Source: Actinacidiphila yeochonensis CN732
GTDB taxonomy: Bacteria; Actinomycetota; Actinomycetes; Streptomycetales; Streptomycetaceae
Assembly: GCF_000745345.1 (NCBI RefSeq)
Contig: NZ_JQNR01000005.1
Location: 4,712,001-4,776,000, forward strand
DNA length: 64,000 bases
Direction: 5' to 3'
The position numbers and the translations under genes are program-made. Below, one piece after another: positions 35,027-43,462 of the stretch. The notes beneath the pieces were generated by a model. It made no database searches. It saw only the letters and a program-made list of their open reading frames with translations, and had not been told where the DNA came from. Positions within the stretch are counted from its first letter, which is position 1; each line of letters starts with the position of its first letter.

Positions 35027-35049
35027 GCCGGACCGCGGCCGGCCGGCTC
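35025..35049. terminator. Hairpin overlapping convergent stop codons
   Basis: GAGCCGG at 35025-35031 pairs with CCGGCTC at 35043-35049. The arms overlap the stop codons of RNase HI and of the SpoIIE phosphatase, a compact bidirectional terminator. Confidence 0.5.
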
Positions 35050-36301
35050 ACGCCTCGGGCTCCTCGGGCCCGTCCGCGGCCGCCCGGACCGCCCCGGGGC
35101 GCCGGAAGCGCAGCAGCAGCATCGCCGCGTCGTCCCGCAGCGGCCCGTCCGACCAGCGGATCAGGTCGGCCCGCAGCGTCTCCAGCGCCCGCTGCGGGTC
35201 CCCGTCGGCCAGCAGGTGCGCCCGCTCGCCCAGGGGGTAGAACACGCCTGCCGCGTCCCGCGTCTCGGTGACGCCGTCGGTGTAGAGCAGCAGCTGGTCG
35301 CCGGGCCCGAACCGCACCTCGAACGGCACCGCCGGCTCGGCCCGGTGCACGCCCAGGCCCAGCGGCAGCGAGTGCTCGGGCGGCTCGGGGAAGTCCACCG
35401 CCCCGTCGGGGCGCACGATCATCGGCGGCGGATGGCCGAAGTTCAGCACCCGGGTGCCCTGCCCGGGGGAGATCTCGGCCATGATCGCGGTGACGAACTT
35501 CTCGCCGCTCAACGCCCGGTCCGCCGCCCGCTGCACCCGCTCGCCCACCCCCTCCAGGGCCTTCTCGTCGTGCGCGGCCTCCCGGAACGCGCCCAGCACC
35601 ACGGAGGCGGTCTCCACCGCCTCCAGGCCCTTGCCCTGGACGTCCCCGACGACCACCCGCACGCCGGCCGGCGACGGCACCACCTCGTAGAGGTCGCCGC
35701 CGATCCGCGCCTCCGCGACCGCCGAGGTGTACGACACCGCGGCCCGCAGGTGGCCGGCGCTGCGCGGCACCGGGCGCAGCAGCACCCGCTGGGCCACCTC
35801 CGCGATCGAGCGGACGTTCGCCAGCTCGGCCTCCCGGCGCTGCCGGGTGACCGCCGCGATCACGCCCGCGACCGTCACCCCGACCACGGCGCCGATCGCC
35901 GCGAAGCCCCGCCGCTCCTCGAACAGCCCGTCGACCACGCCCAGCACGCACACCACCGCCACCGCGAGCAGCCCGATCACGGCGGTGCGCACCCAGGAGC
36001 CGACCAGCCCGGCGAAGGCCGGGCCCAGGGCGACCAGCGGCAGCAGGCCGACGCTCTGCCCGGCGACGCCGTCCACCACCGCGACCAGCGCCATCACCAC
36101 GTACGGCAGGACGGACAGCAGCAGCGGCGCGGACGGCGGCTGCCGGGCGCGGGTGCCGTCGAGGCCGCCCGCGGCGCCGCGCGGATACGGGCCCTCGGGC
36201 CGCCCCGGGGCGAGGCGGCGGCCGGGCAGGCGACGCAGCACGGTGGAACGGCTCCCTTCGGTCGGCGGCGCGGGGCCCAGGAGCGGAGCCCCGGAACCCA
36301 C
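35048..36301 (-). CDS. Membrane-bound SpoIIE/PP2C family serine phosphatase
   Basis: This 417-residue protein has four membrane segments at residues ~60-150, a short coiled linker ('RQRREAELANVRSIAEVAQ') and a SpoIIE-type PP2C domain (~165-400). The metal-binding Asp residues are in 'ARIGGDLYEVV', 'VGDVQGKGLEA', 'LLYTDGVTETRD' and 'LRDDAAMLLLR'. Such phosphatases dephosphorylate anti-anti-sigma factors. No anti-sigma partner is adjacent, though a sigma factor module lies ~1.2 kb upstream. GTG at 36301 is the furthest start. Confidence 0.9.
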   Translation of the reverse strand: MGSGAPLLGPAPPTEGSRSTVLRRLPGRRLAPGRPEGPYPRGAAGGLDGTRARQPPSAPLLLSVLPYVVMALVAVVDGVAGQSVGLLPLVALGPAFAGLVGSWVRTAVIGLLAVAVVCVLGVVDGLFEERRGFAAIGAVVGVTVAGVIAAVTRQRREAELANVRSIAEVAQRVLLRPVPRSAGHLRAAVSYTSAVAEARIGGDLYEVVPSPAGVRVVVGDVQGKGLEAVETASVVLGAFREAAHDEKALEGVGERVQRAADRALSGEKFVTAIMAEISPGQGTRVLNFGHPPPMIVRPDGAVDFPEPPEHSLPLGLGVHRAEPAVPFEVRFGPGDQLLLYTDGVTETRDAAGVFYPLGERAHLLADGDPQRALETLRADLIRWSDGPLRDDAAMLLLRFRRPGAVRAAADGPEEPEA

Positions 36302-36496
36302 GCCGCGGACGGCGGGCGCCGGTTCCAGGCAATCATCCGGCCCGGTGGCCTGAACCCGCCGTTACCGCTTTGAGGCCACCGTCAAAGCTTTCCACGGCCT
36401 CGCCCGGACGGCTCCCGCTCGTATTCGGCCAGGCGTTCGGTGGGTAACCCCCGTGGCGCGTCGCGCGGTCCGCGGGCGGGGGCCGGCACCGCCGCG

Positions 36497-37559
36497 TCAG
36501 GACGGGGGGTTGCCCGTGGTGCCCGCCGCGAGGGGCGTGACGGTGAACGTGCCGGCGCAGACGGTCACCTGCCCGTCGGCGGTGAGCGCCTGCCGGCTGC
36601 CCGGCGGGTAGACCCTGACCTTCACCGACGCCGGCAGGCAGGTACCCATCCGGTTGGCGGTGTGGATGGTGTCGCTGGCCGCGGCGCCCGGCGCGAGGAC
36701 GACGGGGGAGTAGGCGCGCGGGTCGCGGTCGGCGGGCTGTCCGATCTGCCTGCCGTCCGCGTCCAGCAGCGACACCCCCGGATAGCCGTCGACATGGCAG
36801 GAGGTGCCGCTGGTGTTGGTCAGCACCAGGTAGCGGTAGAGCTGGCCCGCCCCCGCGTCGCCGTCGCCCAGGGCCGCGCTCAGCTGCCCGGCCGCGCACA
36901 TCGGTGTCCCTTCCGATGGCGACGGCGAGCCGCTGGGGGAGGTCCTCGGCGGCGGCGAGGGGGTCGGCGTGCCCCCGGCGGCGGTCCCCGCACCGGTGGA
37001 GGGGGCGGCCGTGACGGGGGCGGTTCGGGGGCGCCGGACGGCGTGGAAGCGGGAGCGGAAGGGGGCGTGGACGCGGGTGCGGGGAGGGAGGACACCCGGC
37101 TGCTCGCCGGCGGCGCCACCGCGTGGCCGTCGCCGCCCGGCGCGAGCGTCCCGGCGGCGTACAGCGTCACGGCGGCGACCGCCGTGACCGTGCCGACGCC
37201 CGCCGCCGCCCGCAGCCGCCGGCGCCGCGCCGCCGGCCCCGGACGCGCTCGAAGGCGCCCGGCGGCGGCGCCAGGTAGCCCGGCGCGGGGCGCAGCACCC
37301 GCTCCAGCGGGTCGGCGCCGTCGGCAGGCCCCTCGGCGCCCTCGAAACCCAGTCGGCCGAACCGGCCCAGGCGGTCCAGCCGCTCCAGGTGCTCCTGGCC
37401 GCCGTACCCGACGGCAGCGCCCGCGGCACCGGGGCCCGCCGGGTCCTCCGCGCCCTCCGGAGCGTTCGCGCCGCCCGCGCCCGGCGGGTCACCGCCGAGG
37501 CCCGCGGGGCGGCCGTCCGCGTCGTCGAAGCCGCCCGCGGGGTCAGGAAATCCGGTCAT
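36497..37559 (-). CDS. Membrane-anchored DUF4232 protein, candidate anti-sigma factor (two frame breaks)
   Basis: The ATG at 37559 overlaps the sigma-factor stop by 17 bases. A Pro/Gly-rich cytoplasmic part of ~105 residues is followed, after a shift at ~37230-37242, by one membrane segment ('GVGTVTAVAAVTLYAAGTL'). Next come a Ser/Pro/Thr linker and, after a second shift at ~37015-37035, an extracytoplasmic DUF4232 domain ('MCAAGQLSAALGDGDAGAG', 'YPGVSLLDADGRQIGQP'). Both shifts need one extra base in G/C-rich runs. Topology and coupling to the sigma gene fit an anti-sigma factor, although no zinc-type anti-sigma domain is visible. Its sensor domain is paralogous to the LAATG surface protein nearby. 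Confidence 0.7.
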
Positions 37560-38046
37560 GCTGCTCCCCGAGCTTGGCGCGCAGCAGCTCCCGTGCCGCG
37601 TGCAGGTCGGCCTTGACGGTGCCCTCCCGGCGTCCCAGCAGTGCCGCCACCTCCCGTAGCGGCAGGTCGGCGTAGTAGTACAGCAGTGCGGGCGCGCGCA
37701 GCCGCTCCGGCAGTGACTGCACCAGTATCCGCACCGTCGGGTCGGCCGTCTCCGGCCGGCCGCGCACCTGCTCCTCCGTGGTCGCGCGGCGCAGCGCCCG
37801 CCGTTCGCGCTCCAGCCTGCGCCAGTGGTCGCGCACCAGGTTGGCCGCGGTGACGTACAGGAACCCGGCCGGCTCCTCCACCTTCGTCCAGCGGGCCCAC
37901 AGGCGGGTGAACGACTCGGCGGCGATCTCGTGCGCCGTCCCGTCGTCGTCCACCAGCCCGCGCACCCAGCCGGCCAGCCGCGGGTACAGCGCCGCGAACA
38001 GCTCCGAGGCGGCTCGCTCTTGAGACCGGATGGCCCTTCCCCTCAC
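37543..38046 (-). CDS. RNA polymerase sigma factor, ECF type
   Basis: This is a 167-residue sigma-70 family factor. Region 2 is residues ~12-80 ('AASELFAALYPRLAGWVRG', 'AESFTRLWARW', 'AANLVRDHWRR') and region 4 ~110-160 ('LPERLRAPALLYYYADLPLR', 'EGTVKADLHAARELL'). The GTG at 38046 is preferred because the 11 residues added by the upstream start are unconserved. The overlap with the DUF4232 membrane protein suggests that this protein controls it. The sortase and LAATG protein upstream are probable targets. Confidence 0.9.
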   Translation of the reverse strand: MRGRAIRSQERAASELFAALYPRLAGWVRGLVDDDGTAHEIAAESFTRLWARWTKVEEPAGFLYVTAANLVRDHWRRLERERRALRRATTEEQVRGRPETADPTVRILVQSLPERLRAPALLYYYADLPLREVAALLGRREGTVKADLHAARELLRAKLGEQHDRIS

Positions 38047-38097
38047 TCGTCCCGCTCGTCCTCGCCGGCCCGGCGCCACCGGACCGCGCGGGGCGGC

Positions 38098-38786
38098 TCA
38101 CGACCCGGAGACCAGCGAGGCGTAGACGATCACGTTGTCCGGGTAGCCGCCGCCCCCGCTGATCCGGGTGCCCCCGCAGGTGATGAGACGCAACTCCGGG
38201 CGGTCCACGTTCCCGTACACCTCCGCCGTGGGGAAGTGGGCCTTGGAGACGGTCTGCACCCGGTTGACGGAGAAGAGCGCGACCGAGCCGTCCGCGCGCG
38301 TCACCGACACCCGGTCGCCCGGCCGCATCCGGTCCAGGCGGAGGAACACCCCGTCCCCGTACCGGCCCACGGTCACGTGGCCGAGCAGCACCGAGGGGCC
38401 GAGCTGCCCGGGTGTCGGCGAGCCCTCGTACCAGCCGGCCGGGGCGTGCGCCTCGATCGGCGGCACCCCCACCGTGCCGTCGGCGGCCAGCCCGAGGGAC
38501 ATGACGGGGGTGTCGACCCCGATCGCGGGGATCCGCAGGCGGCTGGGCAGGGACCGGGCCATCGGTGCCGCGGCCGCGGCACCCCCGGACCCGGCGGAGC
38601 CGCCGAACCCCCGGAAGCGGACGGGGCCGTGGCGGCCGGCGCCGTCGCCGAGACGGCCGGCGAGCCGGCGCCGGCCGGGTGCGGCCCGCACCCGCACAGC
38701 GCCGCCAGGCCGGCCGCGGCGAGCACGGCGCCCGCCCGGCCGGCCCGGCCGCGCGGGCGTCGGCCCGGGCCGGCCGCGCCGCTCAA
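38098..38786 (-). CDS. Class F-like sortase (frame break within 38581-38612)
   Basis: The TTG at 38786 overlaps the LAATG protein stop (TTGA). The first ~60 residues have a hydrophobic segment ending 'LAALCGCG' and a Pro/Ala linker. After one missing base at a C-run (38581-38612) the next frame gives the sortase core: 'SRLRIPAIGVDTPV', catalytic His in 'VLLGHVTVGRYG', catalytic Cys in 'LRLITCGGTR' and 'YPDNVIVYASL'. The length and TCGG motif fit class F of actinobacteria. It could anchor the adjacent LAATG protein, although that motif is normally linked to class E. Confidence 0.82.
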
Positions 38787-39541
38787 CGGCCGGCCCGCGC
38801 CCCGCGGCGGCGCGCCACCGCGAGGCCCGCGCCGCCGAGCAGCAGGACGCCCGCTCCGGCCGCCGCGTACAGCCCGGTGTCGGAGCCGCCGGAGCCGGTT
38901 GCCGCCAGCCCGGTGTCGGGGGCGCCCGAGGGCACCGCCGAGATCTGGGCGCCGCCGGCGGTCCCGGTGCCGCCCGTCACGGTCGCGGACGCCGTCGGAG
39001 CCGCCGTGGGGCTGGCGCTGGGACCGCTGTTGCCGGGCGGGTTGCCGTCGTCGCCGGCGGCGAGCGGGGTGACGGTGAAGGTGCCCGAGCAGATCGCCAC
39101 GGCGCCGGAGACCGTGGTGGAGGCGGTGTTGCCCGGCGGGTAGACCTTGACCTTCACCGAGTCCGGCAGGCAGCTGCCGATGCGGTTGGCGGTGTGGATG
39201 GTGTCGCTGGCCGCGGCGCCGGGCGCCAGGACGACGGGGGAGTACGTGCGCGGGTCGCGGTCGGCGGGCTGACCGATCTGCCTGCCGCTCGCGTCCAGCA
39301 GCGACACGCCCGGGTATCCGGTGAGGTGGCAGGTCGTCGAGCCGGTGTTGGTGAACACCAGCGTGTGGTAAAGCTGTCCGGCGCCCGCGTCGCTGCCGCC
39401 GAGCGAGACCGACAGCTGGGACGTGGCGCACATCGGGGTGGCGGAGGCGTCCGCCACCGGTGTGCCGGCCACCGCCGGCGCGGCGCCCAGCGCCGCGACC
39501 ACGACTGCCGCGGCGCCCGCGGCCCATGAACCCTTGTACAT
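38783..39541 (-). CDS. DUF4232 surface protein with LAATG sorting signal
   Basis: This is a 252-residue secreted protein: signal peptide (residues 1-26, 'VVVAALGAAPAVAG'), DUF4232 domain (~35-165) with paired Cys, a Ser/Pro/Thr linker, then 'LAATG' (~218), a C-terminal hydrophobic span ('AAAGAGVLLLGGAGLAVA') and an Arg tail, the layout of a sortase substrate. The DUF4232 part is closely similar to that of the sigma-linked membrane protein 1.2 kb downstream ('YPGVSLLDASGRQIGQPADR'). ATG at 39541 with AAAGGACG upstream. The stop overlaps the sortase start. Confidence 0.9.
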   Translation of the reverse strand: MYKGSWAAGAAAVVVAALGAAPAVAGTPVADASATPMCATSQLSVSLGGSDAGAGQLYHTLVFTNTGSTTCHLTGYPGVSLLDASGRQIGQPADRDPRTYSPVVLAPGAAASDTIHTANRIGSCLPDSVKVKVYPPGNTASTTVSGAVAICSGTFTVTPLAAGDDGNPPGNSGPSASPTAAPTASATVTGGTGTAGGAQISAVPSGAPDTGLAATGSGGSDTGLYAAAGAGVLLLGGAGLAVARRRGARAGR

Positions 39542-39780
39542 GTCCTGACGTCCTTTCAGGAGGGTTTCCCGAGTCCCGGGTTCGGCCGTCGAGAGGCCGG
39601 ACCGCCGGGGGCCGGGGGAGCTCCGGACCGTGCCGTCCGGGACTCGCAGCAGAGACGCCCCGGCCGCCCGCTTGGTTGTAAAGAAATGTCAAAGTCCTGG
39701 CCGTGTGCCGCCCCCGGTCCCAACCGTCCCGCTGACCTGCCGACTTCGGGATTCCGCGGAGCCTTCACTACGATCCTGTG

Positions 39781-41043
39781 ATGATCATCCGAAAGCTCCT
39801 GGCCGTCGGGTCGGCCTGCGGCGTGCTCGCCGCACTGGCCTGCGGCCTCCTCCCGACGAGCGCCGCCGCCGACGAGCCGTCCCCGGCCGTCGGCACCCCC
39901 AAGGTGGAACTGGTCCTGGACGTCAGCGGCTCCATGAAGGCCCAGGACATAGACGGGCAGTCGCGGATGTCCGCGGCCAAGCAGGCCTTCGACGACGTCC
40001 TGGACTCCGTCCCCCAGGGTGTCGACCTCGGCATACGCACGCTGGGCGCCGACTACCCGGGCAACGACAAGAAGATCGGCTGCAAGGACACCAGGCAGCT
40101 GTACCCCGTGGGCGCCCTCAACCGCGACCAGGCCAAGGCCGCCGTCGCCACCCTCCAGCCCACCGGCTGGACCCCCATCGGGCCCGCCCTCCTCGGCGCG
40201 GCCGACGACCTCAAGGGCGGCGACGGCAGCCGCCGGCTGGTGCTGATCACCGACGGCGAGGACACCTGCGCCGCCAACCCCTGCGACGTCGCCCGGCAGA
40301 TCGCGGCCCAGGGCATCGGCCTGACCATCGACACCCTCGGCCTCATCCCCGACGCCAGCACCCGCAACCAGCTCAGCTGCATCGCCGAGGCCACCGGCGG
40401 CACCTACACCACCGTCCAGCACCGCCAGCAGCTGACCACCCGCGTCAAGCAGCTCGTCAACCGCAGCACCGACACCGTGGTCACGCCCACCGCCACCCAG
40501 GGCACCGACAGCTGCGCGAACGCCCCGCTGCTCAAGCAGGGCCTCTACAGCGACCGCGAGACCTTCTCCGAGAACCGCTGGTACCGCGTCGACGTCGACC
40601 CGGGCGAGGAGCTGCGCGCCTCCGCCACCGTCTCCGACGACCGCGCCGTCAACACCGACTACGGCGTCCTGCTGCGCGCCGTCACCCGGCACGGACGGGA
40701 GATCGTCCGCGACGACGAGTCCGGCACCGGCCGCACCGACGCCGTCTCCGCCGGCATCCGCTACCCCAAGCCGGAGGCCGACGACGACACGCCGGCCGAG
40801 GAGGTCTGCCTGCAGATCGGCAACTCCTTCTCCGCGCCCGCGAGCGTCAAGACCGCACCCGGCCTGCCCGTCGAGCTGTCCATCGACCTCGTGCCCAGCC
40901 CGAGCCAGCCCTCCGACGTCGCCTTCCACGGCCTGGGCCGCGGCTGGTGGCTGCTGGGCCTGCTCGGCCTCACCGGCGCCGTCGCCGGACTGCTCACCGG
41001 CTGGACCACCCGCTGGCGCCTGAACACCGGGAGGACCCGCTGA
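39781..41043 (+). CDS. Secreted/membrane von Willebrand factor A domain protein
   Basis: This ~420-residue protein has a signal peptide (residues 1-30), then a vWA domain with a complete MIDAS site: 'LVLDVSGSMKA' (DxSxS), the Thr in 'TGWTPIGPAL' and the Asp in 'LITDGEDTC'. A second extracytoplasmic beta-rich domain with paired Cys follows (~235-380). It ends with a membrane span 'LLGLLGLTGAVAGLLTGW' and a short basic tail. It probably binds a protein ligand at the cell surface. The start is ATG 39781 or GTG 39778. It overlaps the partner gene downstream (TGATG). It is divergent from the LAATG protein. Confidence 0.9.
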   Translation: MIIRKLLAVGSACGVLAALACGLLPTSAAADEPSPAVGTPKVELVLDVSGSMKAQDIDGQSRMSAAKQAFDDVLDSVPQGVDLGIRTLGADYPGNDKKIGCKDTRQLYPVGALNRDQAKAAVATLQPTGWTPIGPALLGAADDLKGGDGSRRLVLITDGEDTCAANPCDVARQIAAQGIGLTIDTLGLIPDASTRNQLSCIAEATGGTYTTVQHRQQLTTRVKQLVNRSTDTVVTPTATQGTDSCANAPLLKQGLYSDRETFSENRWYRVDVDPGEELRASATVSDDRAVNTDYGVLLRAVTRHGREIVRDDESGTGRTDAVSAGIRYPKPEADDDTPAEEVCLQIGNSFSAPASVKTAPGLPVELSIDLVPSPSQPSDVAFHGLGRGWWLLGLLGLTGAVAGLLTGWTTRWRLNTGRTR

Positions 41044-41978
41044 TGCGCACCGCACGCCTGCTCGGAGCGGCCGCGCTGCTCGCCGCGACCGCCCTCGGCG
41101 GCCTCACCGCGTCCGCCGCCGCGGACGACACGCCGACGGACACGCCCACCGACACCGCCACCGCCACGCCCGGCGCGGACGCCCCGCCCACCGAGGCCGG
41201 GACCGACTTCCGCACAGCGACCGTCGTCCAGCAGGGCGTCCAGGCCACCGCCAGCGCCTCCGCCGGCGACTACCTGTACTGGCAGTTCCCCGCCGACACC
41301 GGCGAGAACGTCACCGTCCACGCCACCGTCACCTTCCCGACCTCCGCCACCCGGCACGGCCCGTCCACCTGGCAGGTCGACGTCTACGACGGCCTGCGGC
41401 GGCACCAGGCGTGCCGCTACGGCGTGCAGACGGCGACGGTCGGCACCGGGGCGTCCACCGTCGACCTCGCCTGCCACCTGCGGACCATCCGCTCCTGGTC
41501 CGAGCCCTGGTCGAACGACCCGCTGCGCGGCGCCTACTACGTGCGGCTGACCGTCCTGGACCTGCCCTCCACCGACCTCGGCCAGCCCATCGCCGCGGCC
41601 ATGAAGGCCACCTCCGACGGCACCGCCGGCCGCCAGGCGGTGGACGGCTCGGTCGCCCCCGTCGTCACCGCGAACGGCCCCCACCTGGCGCCCTCCGGCG
41701 GCTGGGCCGGCACCTGGTGGTCGCCGCGCTGGCTGTGGACGGCCGGCGGCGGACTGCTCGCCGTCGCCTTCGCGCTGGGCGCCCACCGGCTCGCCCGGGG
41801 CCCGCTGACCGGCCGCGCGGCGTACCGGTCCCCGGCCCCCGACGGGTACGGCGACCGGCCGCGCCCGCCGGCCGGGTACGGAGAGCAGGGCCGCGCGCCG
41901 GGCGGATACGGGGAGCAGGGCCGCCCGCCGGGCGGCTACGACGACCGTCCGCGTCCGCCCGCCGGCTACGGCGACTGA
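41043..41978 (+). CDS. Secreted membrane protein with GYG-repeat tail, vWA partner
   Basis: This 311-residue protein has a signal peptide (1-27), a Thr/Asp/Pro linker and a beta-rich extracytoplasmic domain (~55-200: 'DYLYWQFPADTGENVTVHA', 'STWQVDVYDGLRRHQAC') resembling the second domain of its neighbour. One membrane span ('WLWTAGGGLLAVAFALG', ~235-255) precedes a cytoplasmic tail made of five GYG-containing repeats of about ten residues (P-x-x-GYG-E/D-x-G/R-R/P). Translational coupling with the vWA gene suggests a two-protein surface complex. No named function. Confidence 0.85.
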   Translation: MRTARLLGAAALLAATALGGLTASAAADDTPTDTPTDTATATPGADAPPTEAGTDFRTATVVQQGVQATASASAGDYLYWQFPADTGENVTVHATVTFPTSATRHGPSTWQVDVYDGLRRHQACRYGVQTATVGTGASTVDLACHLRTIRSWSEPWSNDPLRGAYYVRLTVLDLPSTDLGQPIAAAMKATSDGTAGRQAVDGSVAPVVTANGPHLAPSGGWAGTWWSPRWLWTAGGGLLAVAFALGAHRLARGPLTGRAAYRSPAPDGYGDRPRPPAGYGEQGRAPGGYGEQGRPPGGYDDRPRPPAGYGD

Positions 41979-42411
41979 CCGCGCCGCCCGGGTCCCGCGG
42001 CGGCCCTGACCGCGGCCGCGGGCCCGGGCCGGTGCGACGCGCGCCGGAGAGCGGGAGCGCCATGCCGGCGGCCCCGTTCTCCGGCAGGGCCCCGTCCTCC
42101 GGGCGGAACCGGCGTGTCTCGGGCAGGGCCGGCAGGGCACGCGGCACACCCCCGCGGCCGACCACCCCGAAGCGTCACCAGCCGGGTGCACCGGGTAACC
42201 TCTCGCCCTGGGTGGAGACGGCGGGAAGGACCGCCGGCCGCCGCCCGGCGCGGAACGCCCGCGGGCGCGTCCGCGACGTCCCGTCGTCCGCCCGGCACGG
42301 AACGGACAACCGCGGAAAGTCGTAGGAATGACCGCGCCGCGCCGGGGAAGGGGACGCCATGCAACCTGTCGAAGCCCGCCGTCGACCCGGCCCCGAACGA
42401 AACGGCACCCT
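41979..42411 (+). other. Intergenic region
   Basis: 433 bases between the surface-protein operon and the VOC gene. Several short open frames exist but none has both a ribosome binding site and family-like sequence. I see no terminator hairpin of note. Confidence 0.4.
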
Positions 42412-43254
42412 GTGACCCCCCAGCAGCAGCCCGTCCCCGCCGCCCCTGACGAGCCGGCCGCCGACGTGCCCCGCGGCGCCCCGTGCTGGGCCAACCTCAC
42501 GGCCCGCGATCTGGAGGCGGCGGAGAAGTTCTACGGCTCCGTCCTCGGATGGGAGTTCCGCAACACCACCCTCGGCGACCACTTCGCCGTCGCGCTGAGC
42601 AACGGCCGGCCGGTGGCGGGCATCGGCGCCGTCGCCGTGGACATGCAGATCGCCGTGGGCTGGACCCCGATCTTCTTCGTCCCCCAGGTGGACGACGCGG
42701 CCGCGCGCATCCGCGAGCGCAGCGCCACCGTGGCGCTCGGACCGGTCGCCTTCGCCTCCGGCCGCGCGCTGATCGCCGCCGACCGCGACGGAGCCGTCTT
42801 CGGCGTCTGGGACGGCCGCCTCCCGCAGGGCTGGGAGTCCTACCACGACCAGGGCCCGGTCATCGTGCGGCTGCGCACCCGCGACGCCTTCGAGGCCGCC
42901 ATCTTCTACGGCGGCGTGCTGGCCTGGGCCGACGGCAGCGCGGACGGCTGCACCGTCGACTACGAGCACGACGAGGTCGTGGTGCGCAGCGGCGCCGGCG
43001 TGGTGGCCCGGCTCAGCTCCGGCGCGGTGGAGGCGGCGCCCGACCCGCGCGTCCGCCCGCACTGGGACGTCCAGTTCACCGTCCCCGACATCGACGCCTG
43101 CGTCGACGCCGCGCGCGGCCTGGGCGGCGCCCTCATCGACCGCGGCCGCGACAGCGTCTGGGAGCACGCCGAGCTGCGCGACCCCGACGGCGGCCTCTTC
43201 ACCATCGTCACCCTGCTGGCGGACCCCTCTGCGGAGGACCCGGCGGACGCCTGA
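42412..43254 (+). CDS. Two-domain VOC (glyoxalase-like) protein
   Basis: This 280-residue protein has two VOC domains: domain 1 at ~20-135 ('PCWANLTARDLEAAEKFY', 'SVLGWEF') and domain 2 at ~150-265 ('FEAAIFYGGVLAW', 'WDVQFTVPDIDACVDAARGLG', 'AELRDPDGGLFTIV'). Similar Streptomyces proteins are called hydroxylases or glyoxalases without proof. GTG at 42412 precedes the first domain. Ribosome binding site is weak. Confidence 0.88.
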   Translation: MTPQQQPVPAAPDEPAADVPRGAPCWANLTARDLEAAEKFYGSVLGWEFRNTTLGDHFAVALSNGRPVAGIGAVAVDMQIAVGWTPIFFVPQVDDAAARIRERSATVALGPVAFASGRALIAADRDGAVFGVWDGRLPQGWESYHDQGPVIVRLRTRDAFEAAIFYGGVLAWADGSADGCTVDYEHDEVVVRSGAGVVARLSSGAVEAAPDPRVRPHWDVQFTVPDIDACVDAARGLGGALIDRGRDSVWEHAELRDPDGGLFTIVTLLADPSAEDPADA

Positions 43255-43462
43255 CCCCGGACCGGCCCGCCGCCTGACCCCCCGACCGGCCCGCCGCCCG
43301 GCCGGGGGCCCGCTCCTTCCGCCCGGGCTGAACGGTCCCACGGGACCCGGGGGCCCGGGGCCCCGGGCAGGGCCCGCCCCGCGGTCACGGCCCTGTACGG
43401 CGCCGTGACCCGGTGGCAGGGTGCCCTCTGCCGCCACCTCCCCCGGACCGAGGAGCACGCCC

